NCBI RefSeq assembly: GCF_008831285.2
Contig: NC_045139.1
Coordinates: 17,218,354 to 17,282,353 of the forward strand
Length of the DNA stretch: 64,000 nt
DNA from: Nymphaea colorata
Taxonomy: Eukaryota; Streptophyta; Magnoliopsida; Nymphaeales; Nymphaeaceae
Direction of reading: 5' to 3'
A program made the position numbers and the translations under genes. The notes under the pieces are model-generated. The model was given only the letters and a program-made list of their open reading frames with translations. It did no database searches and was not told the origin of the DNA. Shown one piece after another: positions 1-11,359 of the stretch. Within the stretch, counting starts at the first letter, position 1, and the number at the start of each line of letters is the position of its first letter.

Positions 1-55
1 CTCTCAAGCTTGCTTGTGTCTGATTGCATGGTTCATTGATATAGCGGAAAATCTG

Positions 56-56
<1 letters not shown>

Positions 57-93
<37 letters not shown>
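57..93. repeat. (GA)n microsatellite downstream of an alpha SAUR
   Basis: A pure GA tract lies about 120 bases past the stop of the minus-strand SAUR at 213-470, so it reads as TC repeats on the sense strand. A GA tract occurs at the same relative place beside nearly every alpha SAUR in the window. Confidence 0.9.
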
Positions 94-96
<3 letters not shown>

Positions 97-139
97 TTTG
101 TGAAAAGAAATTGTATTCATTTTTGTGATTGGTAATGAT

Positions 140-163
140 GGGATTTTGATCCCTTTATATACA
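140..163 (-). promoter_or_regulatory. 3'UTR Pumilio-type motif plus GGGAT/ATCCC hairpin (alpha type)
   Basis: On the minus strand TGTATATA (156-163) is followed by GGGATCAAAATCCC (140-153), which can fold with a GGGAT/ATCCC stem. It starts 50 bases after the stop codon at 213. UGUANAUA is the known core of PUF/Pumilio RNA-binding sites. The functional role is inferred from position and from recurrence beside the other copies. Confidence 0.5.
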
Positions 164-212
164 GAACAATATATTCAGCTCTAAACCAAAAATGGGTGAT
201 GATTTGCTTCCT

Positions 213-470
213 CTATGCACATGCCATTTGTGCTGTGAATGATTGGAAGACGTCTTCATTGCACGGAATTGTGAGGCCACTGTGATGCTCGAAACCGAAC
301 TCCTCTTCTGCTTTTCTTAGCAATGCTTGGAAGGTAGGATTCTTCAAGTAGGATGTTGGAATCACAAACCGCTTTCGGCTCTCGCCCACATACACTGCAA
401 AATGCCCCTTAGGGACGCCAGCTGCCTGCTTCTTGGCAAGAATTGAAAGAGGAAGGCGAATGCTCATCAT
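213..470 (-). CDS. SAUR: SAUR family protein, alpha consensus (85 aa)
   Basis: Auxin-inducible small protein, expected to bind and inhibit PP2C.D phosphatases and so promote plasma-membrane proton pumping and cell expansion (family knowledge). Order of parts: basic amphipathic N-terminus starting MMSIRLP (1-7) with AKKQ (12-15); the SAUR core [16 protein letters not shown] (20-35); [15 protein letters not shown] (37-51); the acidic EEEFGFEH segment (55-62); LTIPCNED (66-73); C-terminus QMACA. It has no signal peptide, membrane span or intron. A longer frame starts at 548, but that ATG is only about 60 bases from the TATA box (612-619) and its extra residues are serine-rich; MMSIRLP is shared by the paralogues, so I start at 470. 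The promoter also has a CACATG E-box at 665-670. The protein equals those at 7548 and 32507. Confidence 0.95.
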   Translation of the reverse strand: MMSIRLPLSILAKKQAAGVPKGHFAVYVGESRKRFVIPTSYLKNPTFQALLRKAEEEFGFEHHSGLTIPCNEDVFQSFTAQMACA

Positions 471-869
471 CTTGTTGGGCTTAGCTCGAAGTAGTAGCTC
501 CGCTCTTGTGTTGGATGAAGAAGATGAAGAGGAAATAAGAATATGCAACTTGAGTATGAGGAATATTGGGACTAGGTGATTCTGTGATCAAAGGTTGAAG
601 ACTCTATAGTGTATATATAGAGAAAGATGAAAACAGTAATGCTACAAGCATATAATTGCTAGATCACATGGTTTTCGATTGTACATGCATCATGACTTGA
701 CCCATGTGGTCATGTCGCCTTCGATTGTGATTCTTATGCCCACAACCCCACATTTATTCGAACAGAGGTGGTTGCAGTGCTATACAACAACTACATTTAT
801 AGCACATTGGATGCCCGCCTATATACACTAGAGAAGGGATCTCTGATCGCGAAATTATTGACTTGTTCC

Positions 870-1161
870 TTAGCATCCACATGCTGTTGTCAACATGTCT
901 TGCAGAGTGCTGAAAAACTGAAGGGCAATTAATGGTTGTACCATAAGTGCATGGAAGACATCTTGATCACTGCATGGAATCATTACACCATTGAGATGAT
1001 TAAATCCACGCTCCTCTTCCGCTCTTGTTAACAAGATTTGAAAGGTTTGATTCTTCAAGTCGAAGTCAGAACAACAAAATGTTTTTTGGCTTTCGACTAC
1101 AAAAGGAGGAATGTGACCCTTGGGAGTTCATAAAACTGACAAAGCAGAAAATTCTCATCAT
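870..1161 (-). pseudogene. Frameshifted SAUR pseudogene, block A
   Basis: An ATGATG start at 1161 opens a frame that fails within about 30 codons. A second frame reads PKGHIPPFVVESQKTF, then LKNQTFQILLTRAEEERGF and VMIPCSDQDVFHAL, clearly SAUR. At least one indel therefore lies between residue 5 and the PKGH motif. The core is also eroded (FAVYVGES has become IPPFVVES), there is an extra residue at the NED position, and the C-terminus runs past the usual QMACA end to the stop near 870. Block B carries the same lesion at 10407-10698, so decay predates the block duplication. Confidence 0.8.
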
Positions 1162-1293
1162 TTTGCATCACTTTGCTTCCAGCAATGACTAAACAACTTT
1201 TGCCTAGTGATGGAAGCAGACGACAAGGAACAAGTGCAAATAGTTTGTGGATGTGGAAGATTACACTAAATCGATTTGATGAATTAGGTTTGA

Positions 1294-1297
<4 letters not shown>

Positions 1298-1340
<43 letters not shown>
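1298..1340. repeat. (TA)n microsatellite
   Basis: About 43 bases of alternating TA lie in intergenic DNA between the SAUR pseudogene and the LINE-bearing stretch. Block B lacks it together with roughly 190 flanking bases (junction near 10785). Confidence 0.9.
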
Positions 1341-1345
<5 letters not shown>

Positions 1346-1981
1346 GAGGCCCGTTATTGCTGAATTACGACTGTCTGTGATCTGCACCATCAAACATGGA
1401 CAGCAGTTTCCCTCCACTATTGATCTAAAGGCCCTACCACCTACCAAGTGTTACTTGAGTTATCTCCCGATGCTGTGGCTGTTTACAGTTAGATTCTACT
1501 GAATTGGCACTAGAAAGGTAAATGTCGTGATATATTTAACTGTGGTATTGATCTGGTTTTCTGTGGTTCACACGGCATCTGGTTTTCATAAATAGGTTTG
1601 TCCCCTCTAAAATTGCTTGTATCAACACTCGGGAAAGGTGGCAGGGTAACATGCAAGAGTTCAGATGGACATTCATTTGGTTGGCAAGATGGGCAGCAAG
1701 AAGGGCCCCTAAGTGGCTTGAGCGCAACCGTGCACGAAAAAGTATCACATGTGTATGTAGAAACATGTCTCCTACATCAGCGAGCAAGTTGTTGCCATTC
1801 ATTTTCTCGTTGTACCTTATGCTCCATATAAGTTCAGCAGAACCAAAACTCGACTGATCGAAGTTAAATTTGCTCGATCATCACCAATTTCTTCTTCTCT
1901 CATTTCTTCCTCATTCAGTTGGTTGACGGTACAAATGCTGTTTGATGTACGTGCACTCGAACCGGTAGATCAGCTTCAGGA

Positions 1982-2041
1982 GTAGACATCCCTAATGGTC
2001 AATTTGTAGTCTACGTTGGAGATGGTAGGAGCCATTTCTAG
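1982..2041 (+). pseudogene. SAUR core relic on the plus strand, block A
   Basis: The plus strand reads V-D then IPNGQFVVYVGDGRSHF and an immediate stop (TAG, 2039-2041). This matches the SAUR core ([16 protein letters not shown]) with K21N and H23Q and is opposite in strand to the neighbouring SAURs. Nothing recognisable as the C-terminal half follows. It resembles the D-x-PKGH form of the 94-aa SAUR at 59827 more than the MMSIRLP family. An equivalent copy is at 11360-11419. Confidence 0.65.
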
Positions 2042-2639
2042 AGATGGAATTCAGTCCACTGAAAGGTACGCCCATCAACCCTGCTTCCTTCACTTTCCCA
2101 CTGGGACTCTCCCAAGTCTTGCCTATCAATCAATGTTCATGATGGTGATAATGCCCATAGCGTGTTCTCCCTATTGGAGACCTCGAAAGGATCTTACAGA
2201 GGCAAACAACCAAGTGTTGGCACAGGTGCTCAATTTAGGTCTTACCAAGTGAACCACTGTCGAAACACTACAGGGGCTTTGAAGATGACAAGTAATTTGC
2301 TTGATCCTAGTGTCTTGTGAACGCACGCGTGTGCATGTCAAAGACTTTATAGCTCTAGGCAGAAGTTCAGATTTTGGTTGCTGCCAATGATCGTCTATGA
2401 ACTCAGTAATGGGCACGAGGCCATTTGGGCATCGGTTTTCAGGGGTTTAGTCTCTGTCTCTTCACTATGCAGTTCTTGTCCTGCAATTTTTGGGGGTCTT
2501 GTGCGCATTGTAGTGGAAAGGGATCTGTATTTGATGGTTTGTGAGTTTAACCTGAAGGCAATCACGGATTTGAATACCTTTTTGACAAATATGAGCAGGG
2601 CAAATTGGCAGAAAGGTTAGCAAGACTGACGATTTGAAA

Positions 2640-4720
2640 TGCCAGCGTTAAATTTGCAAGAATCATTATGGGTTGGAAGGCTTTGATCCTTACATGTTGA
2701 ATCTAATAATCTATGGGAAGGCCTCCATTGTACCTGCAGAGAACTAGGGCTCCAATTTGTGAAATTTTGTAGGGTTTATCTGCATCCAGATTTTCTGATG
2801 CAAAGTCAACATGCTGATATGTGAGGAAGGGTAGTGCAGAAGTAATAAGGAATGTATGGAACTATCCCGCCACAGGCTGTAAGATGTTTCTTCTTATGCC
2901 GAAATTAGAGGATAGTGAAAGACAATTATCTTTGTGGAACAAAAATGATTTTGCAATGTTTGCAACAAAATTTCAAACCTAAGAAAAGGAACGGATAAAT
3001 TGCAAAATGCTCATTTGGAGTGGTTAGCTTATGGTGATTTGAAGTTTGTATTGCATGGAGAGCAGGAATTCCTTTCTTGGAACCAAAAGTCAAGAGTTGC
3101 TTGGCTTGTGGAAGGCGACAGAAATATGAAATTCTTTCAAACGAAAAGAAAATTTTAGGATGGGTAAGAACTGAATCTCTACAGTGATTGTTGGCAGGGC
3201 CCTGACAAAATTTAGGAAGTGTTCTTCTGTTTTTGAGAATTTCTTCAAAGCTGCCATCCTGGATGAATCAATGTTGGATGGGTGGCGGGATTCGAATCAC
3301 CAATGTTGAAACAAACTCTTTAACGGCTCTGATACTGGATAAAAGAAAAATCGAAACTACAATTTTTGGATCCAGTAGTGTCAAGGCCTTGGGATTGGAC
3401 TGGTTTCTATATGCTTTACTGCGATTCGGTGGGCAGTAATGTTTGTGCAGTGGTTAAGGATTTTTTCGAAACAAGGAAATTAGTTGTAAAAATTAACTTG
3501 TCACTTAATTCTCATCCTAAAGTTTAAGTGAGTTGTTGATTCGGTTTGTAGCCCATTTCTTCACGCAACTGCATGTATAGATTCATTTCCAAAGTAAAGG
3601 TCAATGGTATGAAGGTCTTTTTGGTTGCTAATTAGCCAAGAGCAAGGGCCATTCCTTCCCTCGGCGAGGGGTAGCACAATGGACGGGGTGCAGGTTGGTT
3701 GGCAGTCAGTCTGAACTCTCATGACATGCTAGAAAGGAGGAGATACAGATGTTGAAGTATAGCAGGGGTGCCACCCCAAAACTAAAAGCAGCCTTACACA
3801 TTTGGAGAAATGGGAGAAGGGGAAGGGAGAGGGGTAAGCGGGTTTCGGCTTTCGTTTGGGTGGTAGGATTAGCTTTCTGCACACCCCAAGGAAGGTATTC
3901 CATTCCTCAACATTGATTCATGACCACTTTCTGTTGATGCATGAGTTGGTCCATAGCATGAAGAAGTGAAGTGGAGCATTGCTATTCCTAACATTTGACT
4001 TGTCCAAGGCCTATGACAGAGTGGGTTTGTATGCTTATGGAAGATTGCTTTAGAATGTTCACGGCTTGAGGAGTCTTTGATTTACAGGTTCATGGCTTGC
4101 ATGAAGACGGCTGCGCGTGCACTAGTGACAAATAGTAGGGAGGAAAACTTCTTCAGAAGACAGAGGACTACGACAAGCGCACTCATGCGCTCTCTTTATC
4201 TCTTGCTTTTTATTGTGAAGTTGCTAATCTGGAAGTTGAAGTTTGAGAAAGCGACAGACAGTACCTAGATTCTTATACTATCAGCTATCGAAAATATCTC
4301 CCCAATTCGGGCTTCGACGGGTATAAAACATCTATGGTGATCAATGTGAATGAGTATTTGAAGGAGTTTTACTGGAAAGCAGCAGGTATGAACTATGAAG
4401 GTTAATCTTGCCAAGTTATCTATTACATTGGTTGGAAATGGAAGGGAGCGAATTACCTCTGGCCTTCTTCTATCTTGTGAAAACATCAGGAAGTTGCACT
4501 TGTTTTAAATTTTCTTCCAAAATAAGTAGATGGAAATCTAAGGTGCTATCTCCATGCGGCATAATTTGTTTGTTCAGTTCTTTAACTTTTGGGCAGAGTC
4601 GGTTTGGAATCCCTACAGGGGGTCGTCTCGAAGATTATGGCAAATCTTTTAGGGGGAGATATTGTAGACTGCTTTTGTTTCTCGCCAAACACCGATAATA
4701 CAGTAGCCCCGGGAGACACC
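2640..4720 (+). mobile_element. Degenerate LINE (L1-like) ORF2 relic, block A
   Basis: Broken plus-strand frames line up in the order of a plant LINE ORF2. A segment reading EVIRNVW with a later LWNKND lies near 2840-2950. WLVEGDRNMKFF lies near 3099-3135. An eroded start of the reverse transcriptase reads VGSNVC near 3430-3450. The reverse transcriptase motif DLSKAYDRV lies near 3996-4022. KISRWKSKVLSP lies near 4519-4555, followed by a KIMANLLGGD-like stretch near 4635-4665. Stops and frameshifts separate every block, so it cannot encode an active protein. Ends are approximate; no poly(A) tail or target-site duplication was identified. What precedes 2640 is unclear. Confidence 0.75.
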
Positions 4721-4879
4721 AGCCACCTTGTTTGTGCTCACCATCTTCTTCTGCTCTTTGTCGAACTATTCACTAAATTTTTCCTCTTCCTTTTTTCGTC
4801 TTTTTCTCATGACAAAAAGATGAAAATCCATTGAAGTTGGCAATTCATGAGTATGTAAAGGACATAGAATAGCTGGTTG

Positions 4880-5930
4880 AAGAACACCATGGTCGGTGTG
4901 TGCATATATATATATTACTCACACACACACAAATATCATTTTTAATTTTTAACTAGAAGTTTTTTTCAGATATTTTTTGACAAAGTTGTTTTCCTCATTA
5001 AAATAGAAAATCTAATCAAGTTAAAAACCATTTAAAAAATTGACGAAATAAATAAATTAGAAACAATTAAAAAAATAAAAAACTAACTAGAGTGATAAAA
5101 ATATTTTAATAATGGTAATATGATAATAAATAATTTACCATTCAGTTTAAATTCGATCAAATATGGCGATATTGATGTGAAAACGATAAAAAGCGAAAAA
5201 AGGTGATGAGTTGGAAAAAAGAAAAAAAATTGATAAATTTAGGTGTCATACTTCAGCAGACACATCTTTTGGGCCCGGGCTTGATCGATCGGCTACCATG
5301 CCGAGACCGAATAAGATCTAACCTTTTTTTTTTTTGTCTTTTTTTTTTCCCACTGTTGAGGTGAGCGCAGAGAACCCACCGTCCAAAGTGCGATGCAGAA
5401 GCTCACCTTCTGCTTCTCAAATGTCATGCATTTCACAAACCGTCTGTTTCTGCTATTGTTTCGGGTGAACCAAACTCGATTCTGCTGTGCTGATGGTGCG
5501 AAGACTACATAAACAACGTGGCGATATGAAATCACCACGCGCAAATTCATCGAAAACTGTTGTGAAGAAACTGATTTTTAACACCGTTTCTCTTTGAATC
5601 ATGTGGCTCGTTTCTGAAAAGCAAATTCAAATATTCATCCCTTATAAACAGTCGCGGTTCTCCTTGCCCAAAGCGGAGCATGTCCAAATTTACACCGCGG
5701 CAATGATGCCATCTCGATAGGCGGCAAATTTGGTGATGTTGGATCGACTTGGTGACAGAGACACACACATTATGAAGTGGTTAAAAAAGAAGAAAGAGAA
5801 AAAGAGTTGAGGCTTAAAATTTTTCCAGATCATTGGTTGCATTTCTATCTGTAATTTTCCAACAGTGGCACTTATAATTGATCTCTTATGTACATAAAGA
5901 GGAAAAAAATAATGATGGGAGAGGATGGTT
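4880..5930. other. AT-rich intergenic stretch, no gene seen
   Basis: Positions 4900-5250 are very AT-rich with runs of A and short CA repeats. Positions 5290-5930 lead into the 3' side of the SAUR at 5935; on the minus strand TGTACATA near 5888-5895 fits the UGUANAUA motif seen after other SAURs. No open frame resembles a protein I know. Confidence 0.5.
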
Positions 5931-5934
5931 TCCT

Positions 5935-6192
5935 CTATGCGCATGCCATTTGTGCAGTGAGTGCTTGGAAGGCATCTTCATTGCAGGGAATTGTGAGGCC
6001 ACTGGGATGCTCAAAACCATACTCCTCTTCTGCTCTTTTCAGCAACGCTTGGAAGGTAGGATTCTTCAAGTAGGATGTCGGAATCACAAACCGCTTTCGG
6101 CTCTCACCGACGTAGACCGCAAAGTGTCCCTTAGGAACAGCAGCTGCCTGTTTCTTAGCAAGAACTGACAGAGGCAGGCGAATGCTCATCAT
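5935..6192 (-). CDS. SAUR: SAUR family protein, beta type (85 aa)
   Basis: Complete SAUR with start at 6192 (MMSIRLP) and stop at 5935. Against the alpha consensus it has I10V, G18A, R52K/K53R, F58Y, H63P, V74A, S77A and F78L; the [16 protein letters not shown] core is unchanged. The promoter on the minus strand has TATATATA at 6330-6337, GAGACA (reverse complement of the TGTCTC auxin element) at 6363-6368 and a CACATG E-box at 6383-6388. The 3' region keeps a TGTACATA motif but its hairpin is degraded. The partner in block B at 15424 differs by one residue. Confidence 0.94.
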   Translation of the reverse strand: MMSIRLPLSVLAKKQAAAVPKGHFAVYVGESRKRFVIPTSYLKNPTFQALLKRAEEEYGFEHPSGLTIPCNEDAFQALTAQMACA

Positions 6193-6769
6193 TTTCTAAT
6201 GGCTAACTTGAATTAACAACGAAGGATGAAGAAGCTGACTATGTTTGGCAGGAAGCAGCAACTGAGTATGAGTGTTTTGAGGATTCTGAATGGTTGATTT
6301 GATGAACAAAGTTTGAAAGGGCAGCTTCATATATATAGAGAAACATAACAACTGCAAACCAAGAGACATGTTGCTGCTCAATCACATGGTTGTCTATTGT
6401 ACACCCACTTCATGAATTGTCACATATGGTGCTGTTAATCTTCAACAGCGATTCACTATCCATGATTGAGTTAAGTGTCCCTTTCTGCTATCACTGCCTG
6501 ACATAAAGAACTCTGGCACGTTGGATGTCTATATCAAGCTTTTACCCACCGAACTTGCCATTACCTATTGGCTTCCTAAGCCTATCTTCATTATGCCGAC
6601 AATAATTGCAACAGCCAGGTTGTTGCTACAGGGCTTTTCTTCCACTTCTGTTCTACATAAGGAAGATCAAAGAACTTACGGACAACCAGAATACCAGTTT
6701 ACATTTCCCAGTTCTGTAACTTAAAACAGTCACAAAAAATCCTGTGAAAAATCTCTTTAAATTGCCATG

Positions 6770-6790
6770 TAATTATTGTGACATAAAAAC
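6770..6790. other. Deletion junction relative to block B
   Basis: Block A passes directly from the sequence ending TTATTGTGA to CATAAAAACAA. In block B these are separated by about 614 bp (16273-16886), and both deletion edges carry TGTGA. The longer arrangement also occurs near 51150-51950, so block A is the deleted form. Confidence 0.6.
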
Positions 6791-7364
6791 AATATAGTCG
6801 ATATAGGAACCGTGTTTAAAACAAAAAAGAGTAGTCGGTTAAGGAAAATAAATTAATGGATTGAGAACCCATCATGTATTAGAATCACAAACTTGTGTTC
6901 ATAAGGGTACTTATTCAAAATTTTCCTGTAATTCGCCTTCCCCCCTCCACACTGACGATGCGCAAATGTTGATACAAAACAAACAATTACAAATCTAAAA
7001 GTGCTATGCAACACATCGTGGCCAAATCCATTCCTCAAACAGATCTACGTGACGGTGGCTGAGCTGCAGCCTATTTATTGTCTATTTATTTTGTGAAGTT
7101 GCTCTGCGTCATGATCAGGAAGAAGATTCGTACAGCAGGCCGATAAGGTGCGGTACTACCAGTACTGCTAAAAAATCCACTAATTGGTTCTTCAAAATGT
7201 ATCGCCTTCGACACTGGGAATGAAAATACTGCAAGACACTTCAGCTTTGGATTTCCCTGGACTGCTTATAAGAAATATATGTTGTATCGCCATCGAGTCG
7301 TCCATTCTAATTTCTAAGTTCTGCCAGCATCGTGATCGTATACTTTGCTTGATGTACAAGTGAA

Positions 7365-7367
<3 letters not shown>

Positions 7368-7430
<63 letters not shown>
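7368..7430. repeat. (GA)n microsatellite downstream of an alpha SAUR
   Basis: Sixty-three bases of GA lie about 120 bases past the stop of the SAUR at 7548-7805. It is one of the longest of the series; the block B counterpart (17466-17491) is only about 26 bases and interrupted. Confidence 0.9.
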
Positions 7431-7433
<3 letters not shown>

Positions 7434-7547
7434 TGTGAAAAGAAATTGTATTCATCCTTGTGATTGGTAATGAAGGGATTTTGATCCCTTTATATACAGG
7501 ACAATATATTCAGCTCTAAACCAAAATTGGGTGATGATTTGCTTCCT

Positions 7548-7805
7548 CTATGCACATGCCATTTGTGCTGTGAATGATTGGAAGACATCTTCATTGCATG
7601 GAATTGTGAGGCCACTGTGATGCTCGAAACCGAACTCCTCTTCTGCTTTTCTTAGCAATGCTTGGAAGGTAGGATTCTTCAAGTATGATGTTGGAATCAC
7701 AAACCGCTTTCGGCTCTCGCCCACATACACTGCAAAATGCCCCTTAGGGACGCCAGCTGCCTGCTTCTTAGCAAGAATTGAAAGAGGAAGGCGAATGCTC
7801 ATCAT
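7548..7805 (-). CDS. SAUR: SAUR family protein, alpha consensus (85 aa)
   Basis: The protein is identical to the one at 213-470. An in-frame ATG at 7931 would add 42 residues, but the TATA box (TATAAATA on the minus strand, 7952-7959) is only about 20 bases from it. That ATG would sit at or before the transcription start, so 7805 is chosen. The CACATG E-box is at 8004-8009; the GAGACA element next to it in the 5935 gene is here AAGACA. The 3'UTR element is at 7475-7498 (TGTATATA plus GGGATCAAAATCCC), 50 bases after the stop. In block B the matching gene is 17610-17867. Confidence 0.95.
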   Translation of the reverse strand: MMSIRLPLSILAKKQAAGVPKGHFAVYVGESRKRFVIPTSYLKNPTFQALLRKAEEEFGFEHHSGLTIPCNEDVFQSFTAQMACA

Positions 7806-8689
7806 CTTGTTGTGCTTAGCTTGAAACAGTGAACCTTTAGCTTTGCCTTGTGAAGGATGAAGAAGATGAAAAGGACTAGGATATGCAGCTTGAGTATGAG
7901 GAATACTGAGACTCGGTGATTTGATGAGCAAAGTCTGGAGACTCTGCTGTGTATTTATAGAAAGAGCAATACAGGTAGTCCTAAAGACATGTTACGCCTA
8001 AATCACATGGTTGTCAATTGTATGTTCCCCCTGACTTGACTCACATGGCCATGTCCCCTTCGCTAGTGATTTATAGGCCCACGCTCCCCACTTTCGTTGA
8101 GCAGTTCTGGTTGCAACGCTAAACAAGGACCACAGTTTCCAGCATACTGATATCTAGAAGTAGCTTCTACTGGATATGACTTTGTCTATTTCTGAAACGT
8201 CTCCTGTTCTACAGCTTCCATGTCCCGATTCACCATGTACCATGAGAATTGCAGAGTCAATATCGGCTTTCTCGTTTAACTTTTATCTGTTTCACAGAGT
8301 AACAGAATTCGGCACAGCTTCACGGCCACCTAAATATTTTATAGCGGTTAATAATTCCTCCAAGCTCAACTTACATTTCATAAAAAAGAGATTCAAGATT
8401 TCACATGACCAATAAAGTTACGGCTGTAATAGTAGTGCTATAAGAAGTGGGCTAGTGGTAAATCCTCTTTTAAGGGTTGAGAGGAATCGGTTGGTCATGG
8501 TTTCCTGGCACTTTGTCCCCATACCATGAATTGCCACATATGGTGTTGTTCTCCTCGCCAGTGATTCATATGGCCTTACAAACATTGAGTTAAGTGGCCA
8601 TAGTTGCTGTAACTGTGGGACAGCCAGAACACTAGCATGTTAGAGTCAAGCATGAACCTTTACCCGGACAGCTTGCCATTACCTCCATA

Positions 8690-9517
8690 ATTTAGTATGT
8701 AGGCCACAATGTTCACAATTTGAATACTCTATTATGTGCTTCTCTTATCCTCTCTTTGGTCATTTAGTTGCCTGGACACTGCTTGGATGCACATTTATTA
8801 TAATAAATATATAAACTGTAAAATCTATTGGACATGAACATGTGATATCGACACTAAATGTTAAATACTTGTCCCACTTTGGAATCATAGACGGAACTTG
8901 ATTTTAATTATGGGTGGTCTGCGTGTAATTGGGATGCTCAAATTGGTATTCTCTTGTAAATGACTTCAGCATATCAAGCTTGACCAACTTGGAAAATGCT
9001 TGTATGAAATTTTCAAGAAGATGGCAGGATAACATCAAAAACTGCAGATGAGTTAAACAAAAAGTCCGACTTATCACGTTGATTGGTCCTTGATCATCAT
9101 ATTCTCCATCTCATTCCTTCACCATCCTTGAAAGCATGGCCCTACAATAATCGAAGTTGGTTTTTCTACAAAAGTTGTTTGATGTACATTCAGTAACATT
9201 CAAATCAGGTTTGGCAGCAGATCTAGAAGGCATTTGATTAAAAAAAAGTGTGCCGTTGAGACATGTTCATACAATATATGTTTCAAGAACTTCATGTTCT
9301 TGTTTCAGAAAATATGATGTGGTCATGATGTGTTTACATCCTAGCGTTTGATTATTAAATCTAAAAACAGAATTCATAATCAATAATGTTCTTTGACAAA
9401 GAATATAATTATTGAAACATGTATTTTGGGGATATGTGTTCCACGAACGAAATGGTTTTTCAAAAGGGTACACATCTGAGATAACAGTTAATAAGGCACT
9501 TAAAATACTTTAGATTT
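8690..9517. other. Spacer between the two blocks, no gene seen
   Basis: This stretch has no open frame of note. Around 8990-9230 it shows weak similarity to DNA before the plus-strand SAUR relics (about 1615-1670 and 11245-11370), including a shared TTGTTTGATGTAC string, but the SAUR core itself is not recognisable here. The block B copy starts at 9518. Confidence 0.45.
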
Positions 9518-9574
9518 CTCTCAAGCTTGCTTGTGTCTGATTGCTTGGTTCATTGATATAGCGGAAAATCTGGA

Positions 9575-9577
<3 letters not shown>

Positions 9578-9633
<56 letters not shown>
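9578..9633. repeat. (GA)n microsatellite downstream of an alpha SAUR
   Basis: Fifty-six bases of GA at the position equivalent to 57-93 in block A; the length difference shows expansion or contraction after duplication. Confidence 0.9.
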
Positions 9634-9640
<7 letters not shown>

Positions 9641-9749
9641 AAAGAAATTCTATTCATTTTTGTGATTGGTAATGATGGGATTTTGATCCCTCTATATACA
9701 CAACAACATATTCTGCTCTAAACCAAAATTGGGTGATGATTTGCTTCCT

Positions 9750-10007
9750 CTATGCACATGCCATTTGTGCTGTGAATGATTGGAAGACGTCTTCATTGCA
9801 TGGAATTGTGAGGCCACTGTGATGCTCGAAACCGAACTCCTCTTCTGCTTTTCTTAGCAATGCTTGGAAGGTAGGATTCTTCAAGTAGGATGTTGGAATC
9901 ACAAACCGCTTTCGACTCTCGCCCACATACACTGCAAAATGCCCCTTAGGGATGCCAGCTGCCTGCTTCTTGGCAAGAATTGAAAGAGGAAGGCGAATGC
10001 TCATCAT
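9750..10007 (-). CDS. SAUR: SAUR family protein, alpha type (85 aa)
   Basis: Block B copy of the gene at 213-470; one substitution, V19I, just before PKGH. Start at 10007 (MMSIRLP), not the upstream ATG at 10085, for the reason given for the block A gene. TATATATA is at about 10149-10156 and the CACATG E-box at 10202-10207. The 3'UTR element is at 9677-9700 (GGGATCAAAATCCC with TGTATATA on the minus strand). Downstream on the plus map lies the GA tract at 9578-9633. Confidence 0.95.
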   Translation of the reverse strand: MMSIRLPLSILAKKQAAGIPKGHFAVYVGESRKRFVIPTSYLKNPTFQALLRKAEEEFGFEHHSGLTIPCNEDVFQSFTAQMACA

Positions 10008-10406
10008 CTTGTTGGGCTTAGCTCGAAGTAGTAGCTCCGCTCTTGTGTTGGATGAAGAAGATGAAGAGGAAATAAGAATATGCAACTTGAGTATGAGGAA
10101 TATTGGGACTAGGTGATTCTGTGATCAAAGGTTGAAGACTCTATAGTGTATATATAGAGAAAGATGAAAACAGTAATGCTACAAGCATATAATTGCTAGA
10201 TCACATGGTTTTCGATTGTACATGCATCATGACTTGACCCATGTGGTCATGTCGCCTTCGATTGTGATTCTTATGCCCACAACCCCACATTTATTCGAAC
10301 AGAGGTGGTTGCAGTGCTATACAACAACTACATTTATAGCACATTGGATGCCCGCCTATATACACTAGAGAAGGGATCTCTGATCGCGAAATTATTGACT
10401 TGTTCC

Positions 10407-10698
10407 TTAGCATCCACATGCTGTTGTCAACATGTCTTGCAGAGTGCTGAAAAACTGAAGGGCAATTAATGGTTGTACCATAAGTGCATGGAAGACATCT
10501 TGATCACTGCATGGAATCATTACACCATTGAGATGATTAAATCCACGCTCCTCTTCCGCTCTTGTTAACAAGATTTGAAAGGTTTGATTCTTCAAGTCGA
10601 AGTCAGAACAACAAAATGTTTTTTGGCTTTCGACTACAAAAGGAGGAATGTGACCCTTGGGAGTTCATAAAACTGACAAAGCAGAAAATTCTCATCAT
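10407..10698 (-). pseudogene. Frameshifted SAUR pseudogene, block B
   Basis: The same broken SAUR as 870-1161, with the ATGATG start at 10698, the same frame change before the PKGH motif, and the same extended C-terminus ending near 10407. The translated C-terminal 62 residues are identical in the two blocks, which suggests a recent block duplication or later homogenisation. Confidence 0.8.
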
Positions 10699-11359
10699 TT
10701 TGCATCACTTTGCTTCCAGCAATGACTAAACAACTTTTGCCTAGTGATGGAAGCAGACGACAAGGAACAAGTGCAAATAGTTTGTCCTACCACCTACCAA
10801 GTGTTACTTGAGTTATCTCCAGATGCTGCTGTTTACAGTTTGATTCTACAGAATTGGAACTAGAAAGGTAAATGTCGTGATATATTTAACTGTGGTATTG
10901 ATCTGGTTTTCTGCTGTCCACACGGCACCAGGTTTTCATAAATAGGTTTGTCCCCTCTTAAATTGCTTGTATCAACACTCGGGAAAGGTGGCAGGGTAAC
11001 ATGCAAGAGTTCAGATGGACATTCATTTGGTTGGCAAGATGGGCAGCAAGAAGGGCCCCTAAGTGGCTTGGGGGCAACCGTGCATGAAAAAGTATCACAT
11101 GCGTATGTAGAAACATGTCTCCTACATCAGCGAGCAAGTTGTTGCCATTGATTTTCTCATTGCACCTTATGCTCCATATAAGTTCAGCGGAATAAAAAAC
11201 TCGACTGATCGAAGTTAAATTTGCTCGATCATGACCAATTTCTTCTTCTCTCATTTGTTCCTCATTCTTGAAGACATCGCTCTGCAATTGCAGCAGTTGG
11301 TTCACGGTACAAATGCTGTTTGATGTACGTGCACTCGAACCGGTGGATCAGCTTCAGGA

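Larger units (their letters stand above)
1..8690. repeat. Tandem segmental duplication, block A
   Basis: This block matches 9518-18760 in the same order and orientation: alpha SAUR, frameshifted SAUR, plus-strand SAUR relic, LINE relic, beta SAUR, alpha SAUR. The offset is 9517 at the left edge, 9537 at the first SAUR, 9489 at the SAUR of 5935 and 10062 at the SAUR of 7548, so indels have accumulated since duplication. The left end may lie outside the window. Block A keeps about 600 bp of LINE sequence (about 3575-4190) and a TA microsatellite (about 1298-1340) that block B lacks. Confidence 0.85.

Noticed and set aside
2016-2252. Plus-strand frames of 70-90 codons in 1600-2620 and their block B copies
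   Set aside because: The two blocks differ by frame-changing indels and stops, and the only recognisable part is the SAUR core relic in another frame.
7368-7430. GA tracts as a possible CRISPR-like array
   Set aside because: They are simple dinucleotide repeats without spacers, in a plant genome.
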